The notes below the pieces were generated by a model. The model was not told where the DNA came from, ran no database searches, and saw nothing but the letters and a program-made list of their open reading frames with translations. Shown piece by piece: positions 32,029-39,348 of a stretch of 64,000 nt of DNA. A program made the translations under genes and the position numbers. The stretch is from Erysipelotrichaceae bacterium (lineage in GTDB: Bacteria; Bacillota_I; Bacilli_A; Erysipelotrichales; Erysipelotrichaceae), in NCBI GenBank assembly GCA_022772735.1, contig JALEZD010000019.1:1-64000 (forward strand), read 5' to 3'. Within the stretch, counting starts at the first letter, position 1; each line of letters starts with the position of its first letter.

Positions 32029-32120
32029 TTGACAAGTTAGCTTAAACTAACTATCATATATATGTGATATTAGCTCACATATATAGAACAACAAGGAGAT
32101 AGTTTTATAACTATCTTTTT
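32029..32120 (+). ncRNA. Candidate small RNA or structured leader with its own promoter and operator
   Basis: Perfect -35 TTGACA (32029-32034), 17-bp spacer, -10 TATCAT (32052-32057). The spacer is filled by the inverted repeat AGTTAG-CTTAAA-CTAACT, a possible operator. Downstream are a 10-bp hairpin (arms 32058-32067 and 32075-32084) and an intrinsic terminator GATAGTT-TTAT-AACTATC with five T (32098-32120). A transcript from about 32064 would be about 57 nt, with no reading frame of note. The hairpins could instead terminate the antiporter transcript. Confidence 0.45.
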
Positions 32121-32178
32121 GTGTTATTGAATATAATTTCAAATTAATATATCATTATCTAGATAATTGGAGAAAAAT

Positions 32179-32964
32179 ATGAATAAAATAAAAATGATTG
32201 TAACTGATATGGATGGAACACTTTTAAACAGTAAAAAAGAGATGCATTCTGAAACATTAAGTATTATAGATAAATTAATAAAATCTAATATTAAATTTGT
32301 AGTGGCTAGTGGAAGACAATATTTTAATCTTTATAATAGATTTAATGATGATAGAATTATTTATGTCGCTGAAAATGGTAGTTTTATATTTAAGAATAAT
32401 GAAATATTTAGTTTTAGTGCTTTAAATAAAAATATTGTAAAAGAAATCTTAAAAATAGTAGATACTATTGATAACACACATGTTATTATTTCAGGTAAAA
32501 AATCATCATATACAAAAAGTATTGATGATTTTATTGAAAAGCATTTTAGAGAATATTATAGCAAGATTGAAATAATTAGTAATTTTGAAGATATTGATGA
32601 TGAAATTTGCAAGATTGCAATTTTTAATTTGGATGGAACTGAAAAAAATGTATATCCTCATTTATCAAAGTATTCAAAAGATTATAGTGTTACTGTTTCT
32701 AGTTTTGAATGGTTAGATGTTTTTGATTTGAATATAAATAAAGGTGAAGCAATAAATTTGTTAAAAGAAGAGTTTAATTTAAAAAATGATGAAATTATGA
32801 TTTTTGGAGATTATTTAAATGATTTAGAGATGTACAGCGTTTCTAGTGAAACATATGCTATGGAAAATGCTCATCCACAAATAAAAGAAGTTGCAAAATA
32901 TATTGCACCTTCTAATGATGAGTTTGGAGTAATTAGTGTTATCAAAGAAAAATTTAATATTTAA
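32179..32964 (+). CDS. HAD-superfamily hydrolase, Cof/IIB type
   Basis: Probably a sugar-phosphate or cofactor phosphatase. Its 261 residues show the nucleophile motif VTDMDGTLLNS, motif II VVASGRQYFNL, the IIB cap domain, and motifs III/IV with the conserved Lys (INKGEAINLLKEEFN) and MIFGDYLNDLEMY. The ATG at 32179 follows GGAGA; an in-frame TTG 12 nt earlier overlaps that ribosome-binding site. Substrate cannot be read from sequence. Its stop overlaps the stop of the converging lipoprotein gene. Confidence 0.9.
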   Translation: MNKIKMIVTDMDGTLLNSKKEMHSETLSIIDKLIKSNIKFVVASGRQYFNLYNRFNDDRIIYVAENGSFIFKNNEIFSFSALNKNIVKEILKIVDTIDNTHVIISGKKSSYTKSIDDFIEKHFREYYSKIEIISNFEDIDDEICKIAIFNLDGTEKNVYPHLSKYSKDYSVTVSSFEWLDVFDLNINKGEAINLLKEEFNLKNDEIMIFGDYLNDLEMYSVSSETYAMENAHPQIKEVAKYIAPSNDEFGVISVIKEKFNI

Positions 32965-33842
32965 TAAGTATTATTTAACCTATAACCATTTTCAGTTTTA
33001 ACTAAAATAATTCTTTGTAATTCATTTGATACATCTTGATCAAAAGTAATAACTAAATCAATCAACAAATTATTATTTTCTTCTTTTGTTGCAATAATTC
33101 TTGATGTATCATAAGGTAAACTTTCAGCTATAGTCGTATCTGTTTCATAACAATACAATTTACCATCAATTTCTTTAAAAATAGGATCTTCACTATTAAA
33201 TGCAATATTATAATATTTTTCAAGAAATTCAGTCGTAAAAATACTTTCTACTTTTTGTTTTATATCAGATATACTATTAAATGTGTAATTACCATTATTT
33301 TCAACTGTGTAGAATCCTTTATCAGTTTCACTTTCTTTACCAAGTTGAATACCAACGCCATAAAGATATGCAAAAGTTTCTATATTATATTCTAATAGAT
33401 TGTCTAATGTTTTCTTTATTTCAGAGAATTGAGGATTATCTATTTTTATTGTTTCTAGTTTAACTTCAAAATTCACTTCTCCATTTAACCAAAAATTATT
33501 TCCATAATTAAAAATTTCAAATACCATATTATAATCACCAATATCATATGTTCCAATATAAACAGCACTTGTAATTTTATTTTGTGGATTTATTTCTTTT
33601 AATTCCTTAAGTGAAGTAATATTTTTTATATTTTCAACATTTATTGGTAATGGTTTAATTGTAGTATTCCACTCAACTTCTCTATCTTTTATTAAATTTG
33701 AATTATAATCATCAATACACTGGTTAATCATTAGTAAAATTTTTTCTTCATTTGTTAGTTCGACAGTTTCGTTTTTTATATTTTTATTTTGGCATCCCAA
33801 GATAAATATTATTGAAAATAAAATTAATAGTATTTTTTTCAT
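32961..33842 (-). CDS. Lipoprotein of unknown function
   Basis: A 293-aa protein with a lipoprotein signal (MKKILLILFSIIFILGC, Cys at 17). The mature part starts with an Asn/Lys-rich stretch and continues as a mixed alpha/beta domain with several Thr/Ile-rich strands (SAVYIGTYDIGDYNMVFEIF, SRIIATKEENNNLLIDLVITF). I recognise no family. It is the only gene on the minus strand between the antiporter and fhs, and ends 4 bp inside the HAD hydrolase gene without a visible terminator. Confidence 0.8.
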   Translation of the reverse strand: MKKILLILFSIIFILGCQNKNIKNETVELTNEEKILLMINQCIDDYNSNLIKDREVEWNTTIKPLPINVENIKNITSLKELKEINPQNKITSAVYIGTYDIGDYNMVFEIFNYGNNFWLNGEVNFEVKLETIKIDNPQFSEIKKTLDNLLEYNIETFAYLYGVGIQLGKESETDKGFYTVENNGNYTFNSISDIKQKVESIFTTEFLEKYYNIAFNSEDPIFKEIDGKLYCYETDTTIAESLPYDTSRIIATKEENNNLLIDLVITFDQDVSNELQRIILVKTENGYRLNNTY

Positions 33843-33880
33843 TAAACTTTCCTCATTTTATCAAATTATACCATGTAATA

Positions 33881-34140
33881 TTGACAATTTAGTTACAAAT
33901 CTTTTAAAATAGCAATACAAAGCTATGAAAAAGGCTAAGTAAATACATGTAATTTTTAGAGAAATGATGTTTGGTGCAAATCATTAATTAATTGTATTGA
34001 AATCTACCTTTGAGTTGAAGTAAAACTTCACGGGGCATCCGTTATATGTATTGAGTGATTAAATTGTTTCACGTGAAACAATTTAATAATAAGGGTGGCA
34101 ACACGGGTTATATCGTCCCTATTTATATAGGGATTTTTTA
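33881..34140 (+). promoter_or_regulatory. Promoter and serine T-box riboswitch controlling serS
   Basis: Promoter TTGACA (33881-33886), 18 bp, TAAAAT (33905-33910). The leader RNA starts near 33917. Stem I is closed by AATACATGTAA pairing with TTATATGTATT. The specifier is UCU, a serine codon, at 34003-34005, in the usual context before ACCTTTGAG. The T-box AGGGTGGCAACACGG is at 34092-34106. The terminator is TCCCTAT-TTAT-ATAGGGA plus six T (34116-34139). Uncharged tRNA-Ser should stabilise the antiterminator and switch serS on. The stem just before the T-box is the parS palindrome at 34061-34084. Confidence 0.95.
34061..34084. other. parS: parS centromere site 1, inside the serS T-box leader
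   Basis: The 16-bp core TGTTTCACGTGAAACA (34065-34080) is a perfect match to the ParB/Spo0J-binding site. It is extended to a 24-bp perfect palindrome. Its place about 12 kb from oriC fits chromosome segregation. parA/parB are not in the window. Confidence 0.93.
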
Positions 34141-34156
34141 TTTGGAGGAGAAGTAC

Positions 34157-35434
34157 ATGTTAGATATTAAATTGATAAGAGAAAATCCGGATTTAGTTAA
34201 AGAAAACATAAAAAAGAAATTTCAAGATAGCAAACTAAACTTAGTGGATGAAGTTATTGAACTAGATAGTAAATATAGACTTACAAAAACTAAAGCTGAT
34301 GACCTTAGATCTGAGAGAAATAGCAGTTCAAAAAACATTGGATTACTTATGAGAGAAGGTAAAAAAGAAGAAGCAGAATTGATAAAATCAAGAATAAGCG
34401 AAATTAATAGTGAAATTGAAAAATTAGAAGTTGAAGAAGAGCATTTATCAAAAGAAATAAAAAATAGAATGTTGGTTATACCAAATATAATTGATGAGAG
34501 TGTTCCAATTGGTAAAGATGACAGCGAAAATGTAGAAATTGAAAAATTTGGAGAACCACTTTTAAAAAGTTTTGATGTTCCATATCACACAGATATTATG
34601 GAAAGACTAAATGGCATAGATTTAGATGCTGCAAGAAAAACAAGTGGTAATGGATTTTACTATTTAATGGGTGATGTAGCTAGATTACATTCTGCAATTT
34701 TATCTTATGCAAGAGATTTTATGATTGATAGAGGTTTTACATATGTAATACCTCCATATATGATACATAGCAATATAGTAACCGGAGTTATGAGTTTTTC
34801 AGAAATGGAAAATATGATGTATAAAATTGAAGGTGAAGATTTATATTTGATTGGTACAAGTGAACATTCAATGATTGGAAAATATATTGATACAATTATC
34901 AATGAAAATACTTTGCCTCAAACATTAACAAGTTATTCTCCGTGTTTTAGAAAAGAAGTTGGTGCACATGGAATAGAAGAAAGAGGAGTTTATAGAATTC
35001 ATCAATTTGAAAAACAAGAAATGATTGTTGTATGTAAACCAGAAGATTCTATGTATTGGTACAATCAATTGTGGAAAAATACTGTAGATTTCTTTAGAAC
35101 TTTGGATATACCAGTTAGAACATTAGAGTGTTGTTCAGGTGATTTGGCAGATTTAAAAGTAAAAAGTTGTGATGTTGAGGCATGGTCACCAAGACAAAAG
35201 AAATACTTTGAAATAGGAAGTTGTTCTAATTTGGGTGATGCACAGGCTAGAAGACTTGGGATAAGAGTTAATGGTGAAAATGGAAAATATTTTGCGCATA
35301 CTTTAAATAATACAGTCGTAGCACCTCCAAGAATGTTAATTGCATTTTTAGAAAATAATTTAAATGAAGATGGAAGTGTAAATATTCCTGAAGCATTAAG
35401 ACCATATATGGGCAATAAACAAAAGATAGGATAA
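34157..35434 (+). CDS. serS: Seryl-tRNA synthetase
   Basis: A class II synthetase that charges tRNA-Ser. It has 425 aa: an N-terminal antiparallel coiled-coil arm (about 30-105, rich in Lys/Glu heptads) that grips the long variable arm of tRNA-Ser, then the catalytic core with motif 2 SPCFRKEVGAHG and motif 3 VVAPPRMLIAFLEN. The ATG at 34157 follows GGAGGAG. The frame is open further upstream, but that part is the T-box leader. Controlled by the T-box; ends against the second parS site. Confidence 0.98.
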   Translation: MLDIKLIRENPDLVKENIKKKFQDSKLNLVDEVIELDSKYRLTKTKADDLRSERNSSSKNIGLLMREGKKEEAELIKSRISEINSEIEKLEVEEEHLSKEIKNRMLVIPNIIDESVPIGKDDSENVEIEKFGEPLLKSFDVPYHTDIMERLNGIDLDAARKTSGNGFYYLMGDVARLHSAILSYARDFMIDRGFTYVIPPYMIHSNIVTGVMSFSEMENMMYKIEGEDLYLIGTSEHSMIGKYIDTIINENTLPQTLTSYSPCFRKEVGAHGIEERGVYRIHQFEKQEMIVVCKPEDSMYWYNQLWKNTVDFFRTLDIPVRTLECCSGDLADLKVKSCDVEAWSPRQKKYFEIGSCSNLGDAQARRLGIRVNGENGKYFAHTLNNTVVAPPRMLIAFLENNLNEDGSVNIPEALRPYMGNKQKIG

Positions 35435-36015
35435 TGTTTCACGTGAAACAAATTGTTTTAGAAACAGAAAGATTAATAATACGCAGTTTTAATGAAAGCG
35501 ATCTAGATTATATATTTGAAATATTTAGTGATTTAGAAGTAAATAAATATTTACCTTGGTTTCCATTAAAGACAAAAGAAGATGCTTTATTGTTTTATAA
35601 CAAAAATTATGTTGAAAGTAAAAATAAATATAGTTTTGCGATATGTTTAAAAGAAAATAATATTCCTATAGGATATATAAATGTTTTAACAGAGGATAGT
35701 TACGATTTTGGTTATGGTCTTTTGAAAAAATATTGGAATAAAGGTATAACAAGTGAAGCGTGTATTAAGGTTATAGAGTTTATAAAAAGTTTAGGGATAC
35801 CTTTTATAACTGCAACACATGATGTAAATAATATTCATAGTGGAAATGTTATGAAAAAATTAGGAATGAAATATAAATACTCTTATGAAGAAAATTGGCA
35901 ACCAAAAAATATTTTAGTTACATTTAGAATGTATCAAATGAATTTTAAAGATGAAAATTATGTTTATTTAAAATATTGGGATATTTCAAATAAAAAATAT
36001 ATTGAATCAATTTAG
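35434..36015 (+). CDS. GNAT acetyltransferase, RimJ/RimL type
   Basis: A 193-aa N-acetyltransferase: LETERLIIRSFNESDLDYIFEIFSD at the N-terminus, the GYGLLKKYWNKGITSEAC acetyl-CoA loop, and the ATHDVNNIHSGNVMKKLGMKY motif typical of ribosomal-protein-acetyltransferase relatives. The target is unknown. The ATG at 35434 shares a base with the serS stop, and its first codons (MFHVKQ) are simply the translation of the parS site. The natural product may start there, with AGGAT upstream, or this extension may be a by-product of the parS position. Confidence 0.85.
   Translation: MFHVKQIVLETERLIIRSFNESDLDYIFEIFSDLEVNKYLPWFPLKTKEDALLFYNKNYVESKNKYSFAICLKENNIPIGYINVLTEDSYDFGYGLLKKYWNKGITSEACIKVIEFIKSLGIPFITATHDVNNIHSGNVMKKLGMKYKYSYEENWQPKNILVTFRMYQMNFKDENYVYLKYWDISNKKYIESI
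35435..35450. other. parS: parS centromere site 2, at the serS-acetyltransferase junction
   Basis: A second exact TGTTTCACGTGAAACA, 1370 bp from the first. It occupies the first codons of the acetyltransferase gene. Two close copies near the origin would nucleate ParB spreading. Confidence 0.93.
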
Positions 36016-36035
36016 TTTTTGAAACTATTAGTGTG

Positions 36036-36064
36036 TTGAATTAATTTTGTAATTTAGTTATAAT
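36036..36064 (+). promoter_or_regulatory. Promoter of the SRP RNA
   Basis: TTGAAT (36036-36041), 17-bp spacer, TATAAT (36059-36064); the expected start is close to 36070. Confidence 0.88.
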
Positions 36065-36068
36065 ACCT

Positions 36069-36146
36069 ATGGTACAACAAGTATGTATAGAACTTGGTCA
36101 GGATCGGAAGATAGCAGCCATACAAACCTCTACTTGTGTGTACCAT
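36069..36146 (+). ncRNA. ffs: 4.5S signal recognition particle RNA, short bacterial type
   Basis: About 78 nt. The conserved Ffh-binding domain GGTCAGGATCGGAAGATAGC (36096-36115), with GGAA tetraloop, is followed by AGCC. The closing stem ATGGTACA/TGTACCAT brackets it. The RNA lacks the Alu domain of the long B. subtilis form. It lies upstream of tadA and dnaX, the usual Bacillota place. No separate T-rich terminator is seen, so tadA may be co-transcribed. Confidence 0.95.
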
Positions 36147-36166
36147 TTTATTTAGGTGATATTAAA

Positions 36167-36622
36167 ATGAAAATAGAGTACATGGAATTTGCTTTAAAAC
36201 AGGCAGAAATCGCAAAAAGTTGTGATGAAGTCCCTATAGGTTGCGTAATTGTAAAAGATGATGAAATTATTTCATATGGATATAATTTAAGGCATACAAG
36301 TAAACAATCTACAGCGCATGCAGAAATTATTGCGATAAACAAAGCATGTGAAAAATTAAATTCTTGGCAATTAAATGATTGTGATTTATACGTAACTTTA
36401 GAACCTTGTCCAATGTGCGCAGGTGCAATAATGCAATCAAGAATTAAAAATGTTTATTTTGGCGCATATGATAAAAAAGGTGGAAGTTATGGAAGTAATT
36501 TTAATCTAAATGAAGTTAAAAATTTAAATCATTATCCTAATGTTGTTGGTGGTGTTTTAAAAGAAGAATGTGGAAAAATACTAAGGGATTTTTTTAAAGA
36601 AAAAAGAAAAAGTGATAAGTAA
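36167..36622 (+). CDS. tadA: tRNA-specific adenosine deaminase
   Basis: Converts A34 to inosine in the anticodon of tRNA-Arg. Its 151 residues have the cytidine-deaminase zinc site: H51 and E53 in STAHAEIIAI, C81 and C84 in LEPCPMCAGAI. The C-terminal FNLNEVKNLNHYPNVVGG is typical of TadA. The ATG at 36167 follows AGGTGAT; upstream in-frame ATGs lie within the SRP RNA and are discarded. Confidence 0.96.
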   Translation: MKIEYMEFALKQAEIAKSCDEVPIGCVIVKDDEIISYGYNLRHTSKQSTAHAEIIAINKACEKLNSWQLNDCDLYVTLEPCPMCAGAIMQSRIKNVYFGAYDKKGGSYGSNFNLNEVKNLNHYPNVVGGVLKEECGKILRDFFKEKRKSDK

Positions 36623-36691
36623 TTATTAAAGTTTGTTTTCAAAAATAAAATTTAATGTTATATAAGAACAATATAAATTAAATTTATCTAT

Positions 36692-36719
36692 AAAATGGGT
36701 TGTTGTAAACTCATTTTTT
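36692..36719 (+). terminator. Terminator between tadA and dnaX
   Basis: AAAATGGGTT (36692-36701) pairs with AACTCATTTT (36708-36717), then T. A TATAAT (36767-36772) upstream of dnaX suggests a separate promoter. Confidence 0.75.
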
Positions 36720-36793
36720 ATTTAATTCATTTTAATTTGAGAATATGAAATATTGGTAGTTTTTGGTATAATTATTCAGCAGGAGAACAAACA

Positions 36794-38443
36794 ATGGCAT
36801 ATAAAGCATTATATAGAAAATATAGACCAAAAAATTTTGAAGAAGTTGTTGGACAAGATTATATAATTAAAACATTAAAACATGCGATTGAAGAAAATAA
36901 GATTGCACATGCTTATTTGTTTTGTGGAACAAGAGGTACTGGAAAAACAAGTGTTGCAAAAATATTTGCGAAAAGTGTGAATTGTTTAAGTGATATTAAA
37001 CCTTGTAATAAGTGTGAAAATTGTATACAAAGTGATGAAGGTGTTAATCCGGATATTATAGAGATGGATGCAGCTAGTAATAATGGTGTTGATGAAATAA
37101 GAGATATAATTGAGAATTTAAAATATTCACCCATTAATTCTAAATATAAGGTTTATATAATTGATGAAGTTCATATGCTTTCAAAAGGAGCGTTTAATGC
37201 GTTATTAAAAACTCTTGAAGAACCTCCTGAGTATGTTATTTTTATTTTAGCAACTACAGAACCACATAAGGTTTTACCAACAATTATTTCTAGATGTCAA
37301 AGATATGATTTTTTGAAAGTAGAAAAAGAATTTATTATAAAACGAATAGAAATAATTGCTGAAAAAGAAAATATTGAAATAAACGAAGAAGCAAAAAATT
37401 TAATATCAACACTTGCGAGTGGGGGTATGAGGGATGCTTTAAGTATTTTAGATCAATGTGTTGCATATTCAAATGGAATTATAACAGGTGATGATGTTAA
37501 AATACTATATGGTTTAACAACAGTAGAAGATAAGTTTAATATTATTTTAGATATTGCAAATAAGAATACAAAAAAGCTTCTTGAAACATTAAAAGAAATG
37601 AATATTAGAGGGGTAGATTTTAAAAAATTAGGCAGTGAATTAATAGAAATATTTAAAGAAACTATAATATACGCTTATTCAAATGATAAAAATCTTTTGA
37701 GATTTATAGATGAAGATATTGCAAAAAAAATCTTATCTCTTTATAACTCTGACGAACTTTTAAGTATGATAGATATACTTATGAAAACAAGTGAATCTTA
37801 TGTAAATGCAGTAAATGTTTATAATTACTTTGAAGTTGCTTGTTTAAAACTATTAAGCATAAAAAACAGTTTAGAAGTAGCAAATAAGTCAAAAGAAGAA
37901 AAGCCAATTATAAAACAAGAAGAAATAATCCATGAAGAAACTAAAGTGGATTTGTCAAATAAACAATTAGTATTTGATGATGAAACAATATTACAATTAT
38001 TAGTTCAATGTGATAAAGAAAATAAAAAACAAGATACTTATTTATTTTCAATGTTGAATAATTATAGATTTGAAATGGAAAGTGCAAAATATGTGAATAT
38101 TTTAAATAAAACAAAAGTATTCGCAAGTGGTAAAGATTGTGTAATAGTTACAGGTTCAATTGAATCAATCATAAATAATTTAAATGATACATCTATGAAT
38201 ATAGAATTATATGAATTTATAAAAAACAAATTAAATATTGATAAAATGATTTATGGTATAAGTGATTTACAACAACAAAGAGTATCTGAACTTTTTATGA
38301 GTAGAAAAAAAGAAAATACATTACCTAATCCGTTATTAATAAAAAAACACATTATTGAAAAAAAAGAAGATGAAAGTGATTTAGAAAAGCTTTATGATTT
38401 GTTTGGAAAAGAAAATATAGAAATTATTGAGGAGGAAAAATAA
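36794..38443 (+). CDS. dnaX: DNA polymerase III gamma/tau subunit
   Basis: The clamp-loader ATPase that organises the replisome. It has 549 aa: Walker A FCGTRGTGKTSVAK near residue 40, the four-Cys zinc module CLSDIKPCNKCENC, Walker B VYIIDEVHMLS, the SRC motif IISRCQRYDF, then a C-terminal part with Lys/Glu-rich linker and the tau-type domain. Ribosome-binding site CAGGAG. It heads the dnaX-ybaB-recR cluster. Confidence 0.97.
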   Translation: MAYKALYRKYRPKNFEEVVGQDYIIKTLKHAIEENKIAHAYLFCGTRGTGKTSVAKIFAKSVNCLSDIKPCNKCENCIQSDEGVNPDIIEMDAASNNGVDEIRDIIENLKYSPINSKYKVYIIDEVHMLSKGAFNALLKTLEEPPEYVIFILATTEPHKVLPTIISRCQRYDFLKVEKEFIIKRIEIIAEKENIEINEEAKNLISTLASGGMRDALSILDQCVAYSNGIITGDDVKILYGLTTVEDKFNIILDIANKNTKKLLETLKEMNIRGVDFKKLGSELIEIFKETIIYAYSNDKNLLRFIDEDIAKKILSLYNSDELLSMIDILMKTSESYVNAVNVYNYFEVACLKLLSIKNSLEVANKSKEEKPIIKQEEIIHEETKVDLSNKQLVFDDETILQLLVQCDKENKKQDTYLFSMLNNYRFEMESAKYVNILNKTKVFASGKDCVIVTGSIESIINNLNDTSMNIELYEFIKNKLNIDKMIYGISDLQQQRVSELFMSRKKENTLPNPLLIKKHIIEKKEDESDLEKLYDLFGKENIEIIEEEK

Positions 38444-38444
38444 A

Positions 38445-38753
38445 ATGGATTTAACAAGATTAATGCAACAAGCTCAAAAAATGCAAAATCAATTAGGAAA
38501 AATTGAAAAAGAATTAGCTGAATCAAATTTTGAAGGTTTAGCTGGTGGTGATGGTGTAAAGGTGGTTATTAATGGTAAAAATGAAGTTTTAAGTATTGAT
38601 ATAAAAGATGAATTATTAGATAAAGAAAACAAGGAAATGTTACAAGATTTATTGTTAATTGCATTTAATAATGCAATAAAAAATTCTAATGAAACAAGAG
38701 ATTCAAAAATGAAATCTGTTACAGGTGGAATTAGTATTCCTGGGATATTTTAA
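38445..38753 (+). CDS. ybaB: Nucleoid-associated protein, YbaB/EbfC family
   Basis: A dimeric DNA-binding protein of 102 aa, starting MDLTRLMQQAQKMQNQLGKI with the central GLAGGDGVKVVINGKNEV and the C-terminal ETRDSKMKSVTGGISIPG of the family. The ATG at 38445 has GGAGG upstream; an earlier in-frame ATG lies in dnaX and is not used. One base overlaps recR (TAATG). Confidence 0.95.
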   Translation: MDLTRLMQQAQKMQNQLGKIEKELAESNFEGLAGGDGVKVVINGKNEVLSIDIKDELLDKENKEMLQDLLLIAFNNAIKNSNETRDSKMKSVTGGISIPGIF

Positions 38754-39340
38754 TGTATCCTGAAACTTTAACTAAGTTGATTGACTGTTTTATGATGTTG
38801 CCAGGAGTTGGCAGTAAAACAGCAGAAAGATATGCTTTATTAATGATTGAAAAAGATGAAGAAGAAATCACAAGATTTATTGAAGCACTTAAAGATATAA
38901 AAACTAAAATACATGAATGTAAAATTTGTGGTAATTTATGTGAAGATGAAGAATGTTTAGTTTGTAGGGATAAAACAAGAAATAAAAAACAGATTTTAGT
39001 TGTTCAATCAAGCAAAGATGTAATTGCATTAGAAAAAACTTTAGAATATCATGGGGTATATCATGTTTTAAAAGGTTTAATTTCACAAACTAAAGGTATT
39101 TTACCTGAAGACTTAAATATAAAAAGTTTATTAGATAGAGTAGATGACGCTGAAGAAGTTATTATTGCGACAAATCCTACATTGGAAGGAGAAACAACTG
39201 CATTATATCTTGATAAATTACTGTCATCTAAAAATATTCTTACTACAAGAATTGCACATGGAATACCTATGGGTGGACATTTGGACTATGCAGATGAATT
39301 AACCTTAATTAAAGCTTTAGAAGGTAGAAAAAAGATGTAG
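38753..39340 (+). CDS. recR: Recombination protein RecR
   Basis: The clamp-like partner of RecO in RecA loading. Its 195 residues have the N-terminal helix-hairpin-helix (MMLPGVGSKTAERYAL), the zinc finger with C56, C59, C68 and C71 (CKICGNLCEDEECLVC) and the Toprim domain (IATNPTLEGETTALYLDKLL, TRIAHGIPMGGHLDYADELT). Complete. It forms the classical dnaX-ybaB-recR cluster. Confidence 0.97.
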   Translation: MYPETLTKLIDCFMMLPGVGSKTAERYALLMIEKDEEEITRFIEALKDIKTKIHECKICGNLCEDEECLVCRDKTRNKKQILVVQSSKDVIALEKTLEYHGVYHVLKGLISQTKGILPEDLNIKSLLDRVDDAEEVIIATNPTLEGETTALYLDKLLSSKNILTTRIAHGIPMGGHLDYADELTLIKALEGRKKM

Positions 39341-39348
39341 GTGATATG

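Noticed and set aside
34055-34156. N-terminal extension of serS through the leader
   Set aside because: The added codons translate the parS palindrome, the T-box and the terminator. The ATG at 34157 has a strong ribosome-binding site and gives the normal SerRS start.
36083-36166. N-terminal extension of tadA
   Set aside because: It would translate the SRP RNA; the ATG at 36167 has its own ribosome-binding site.
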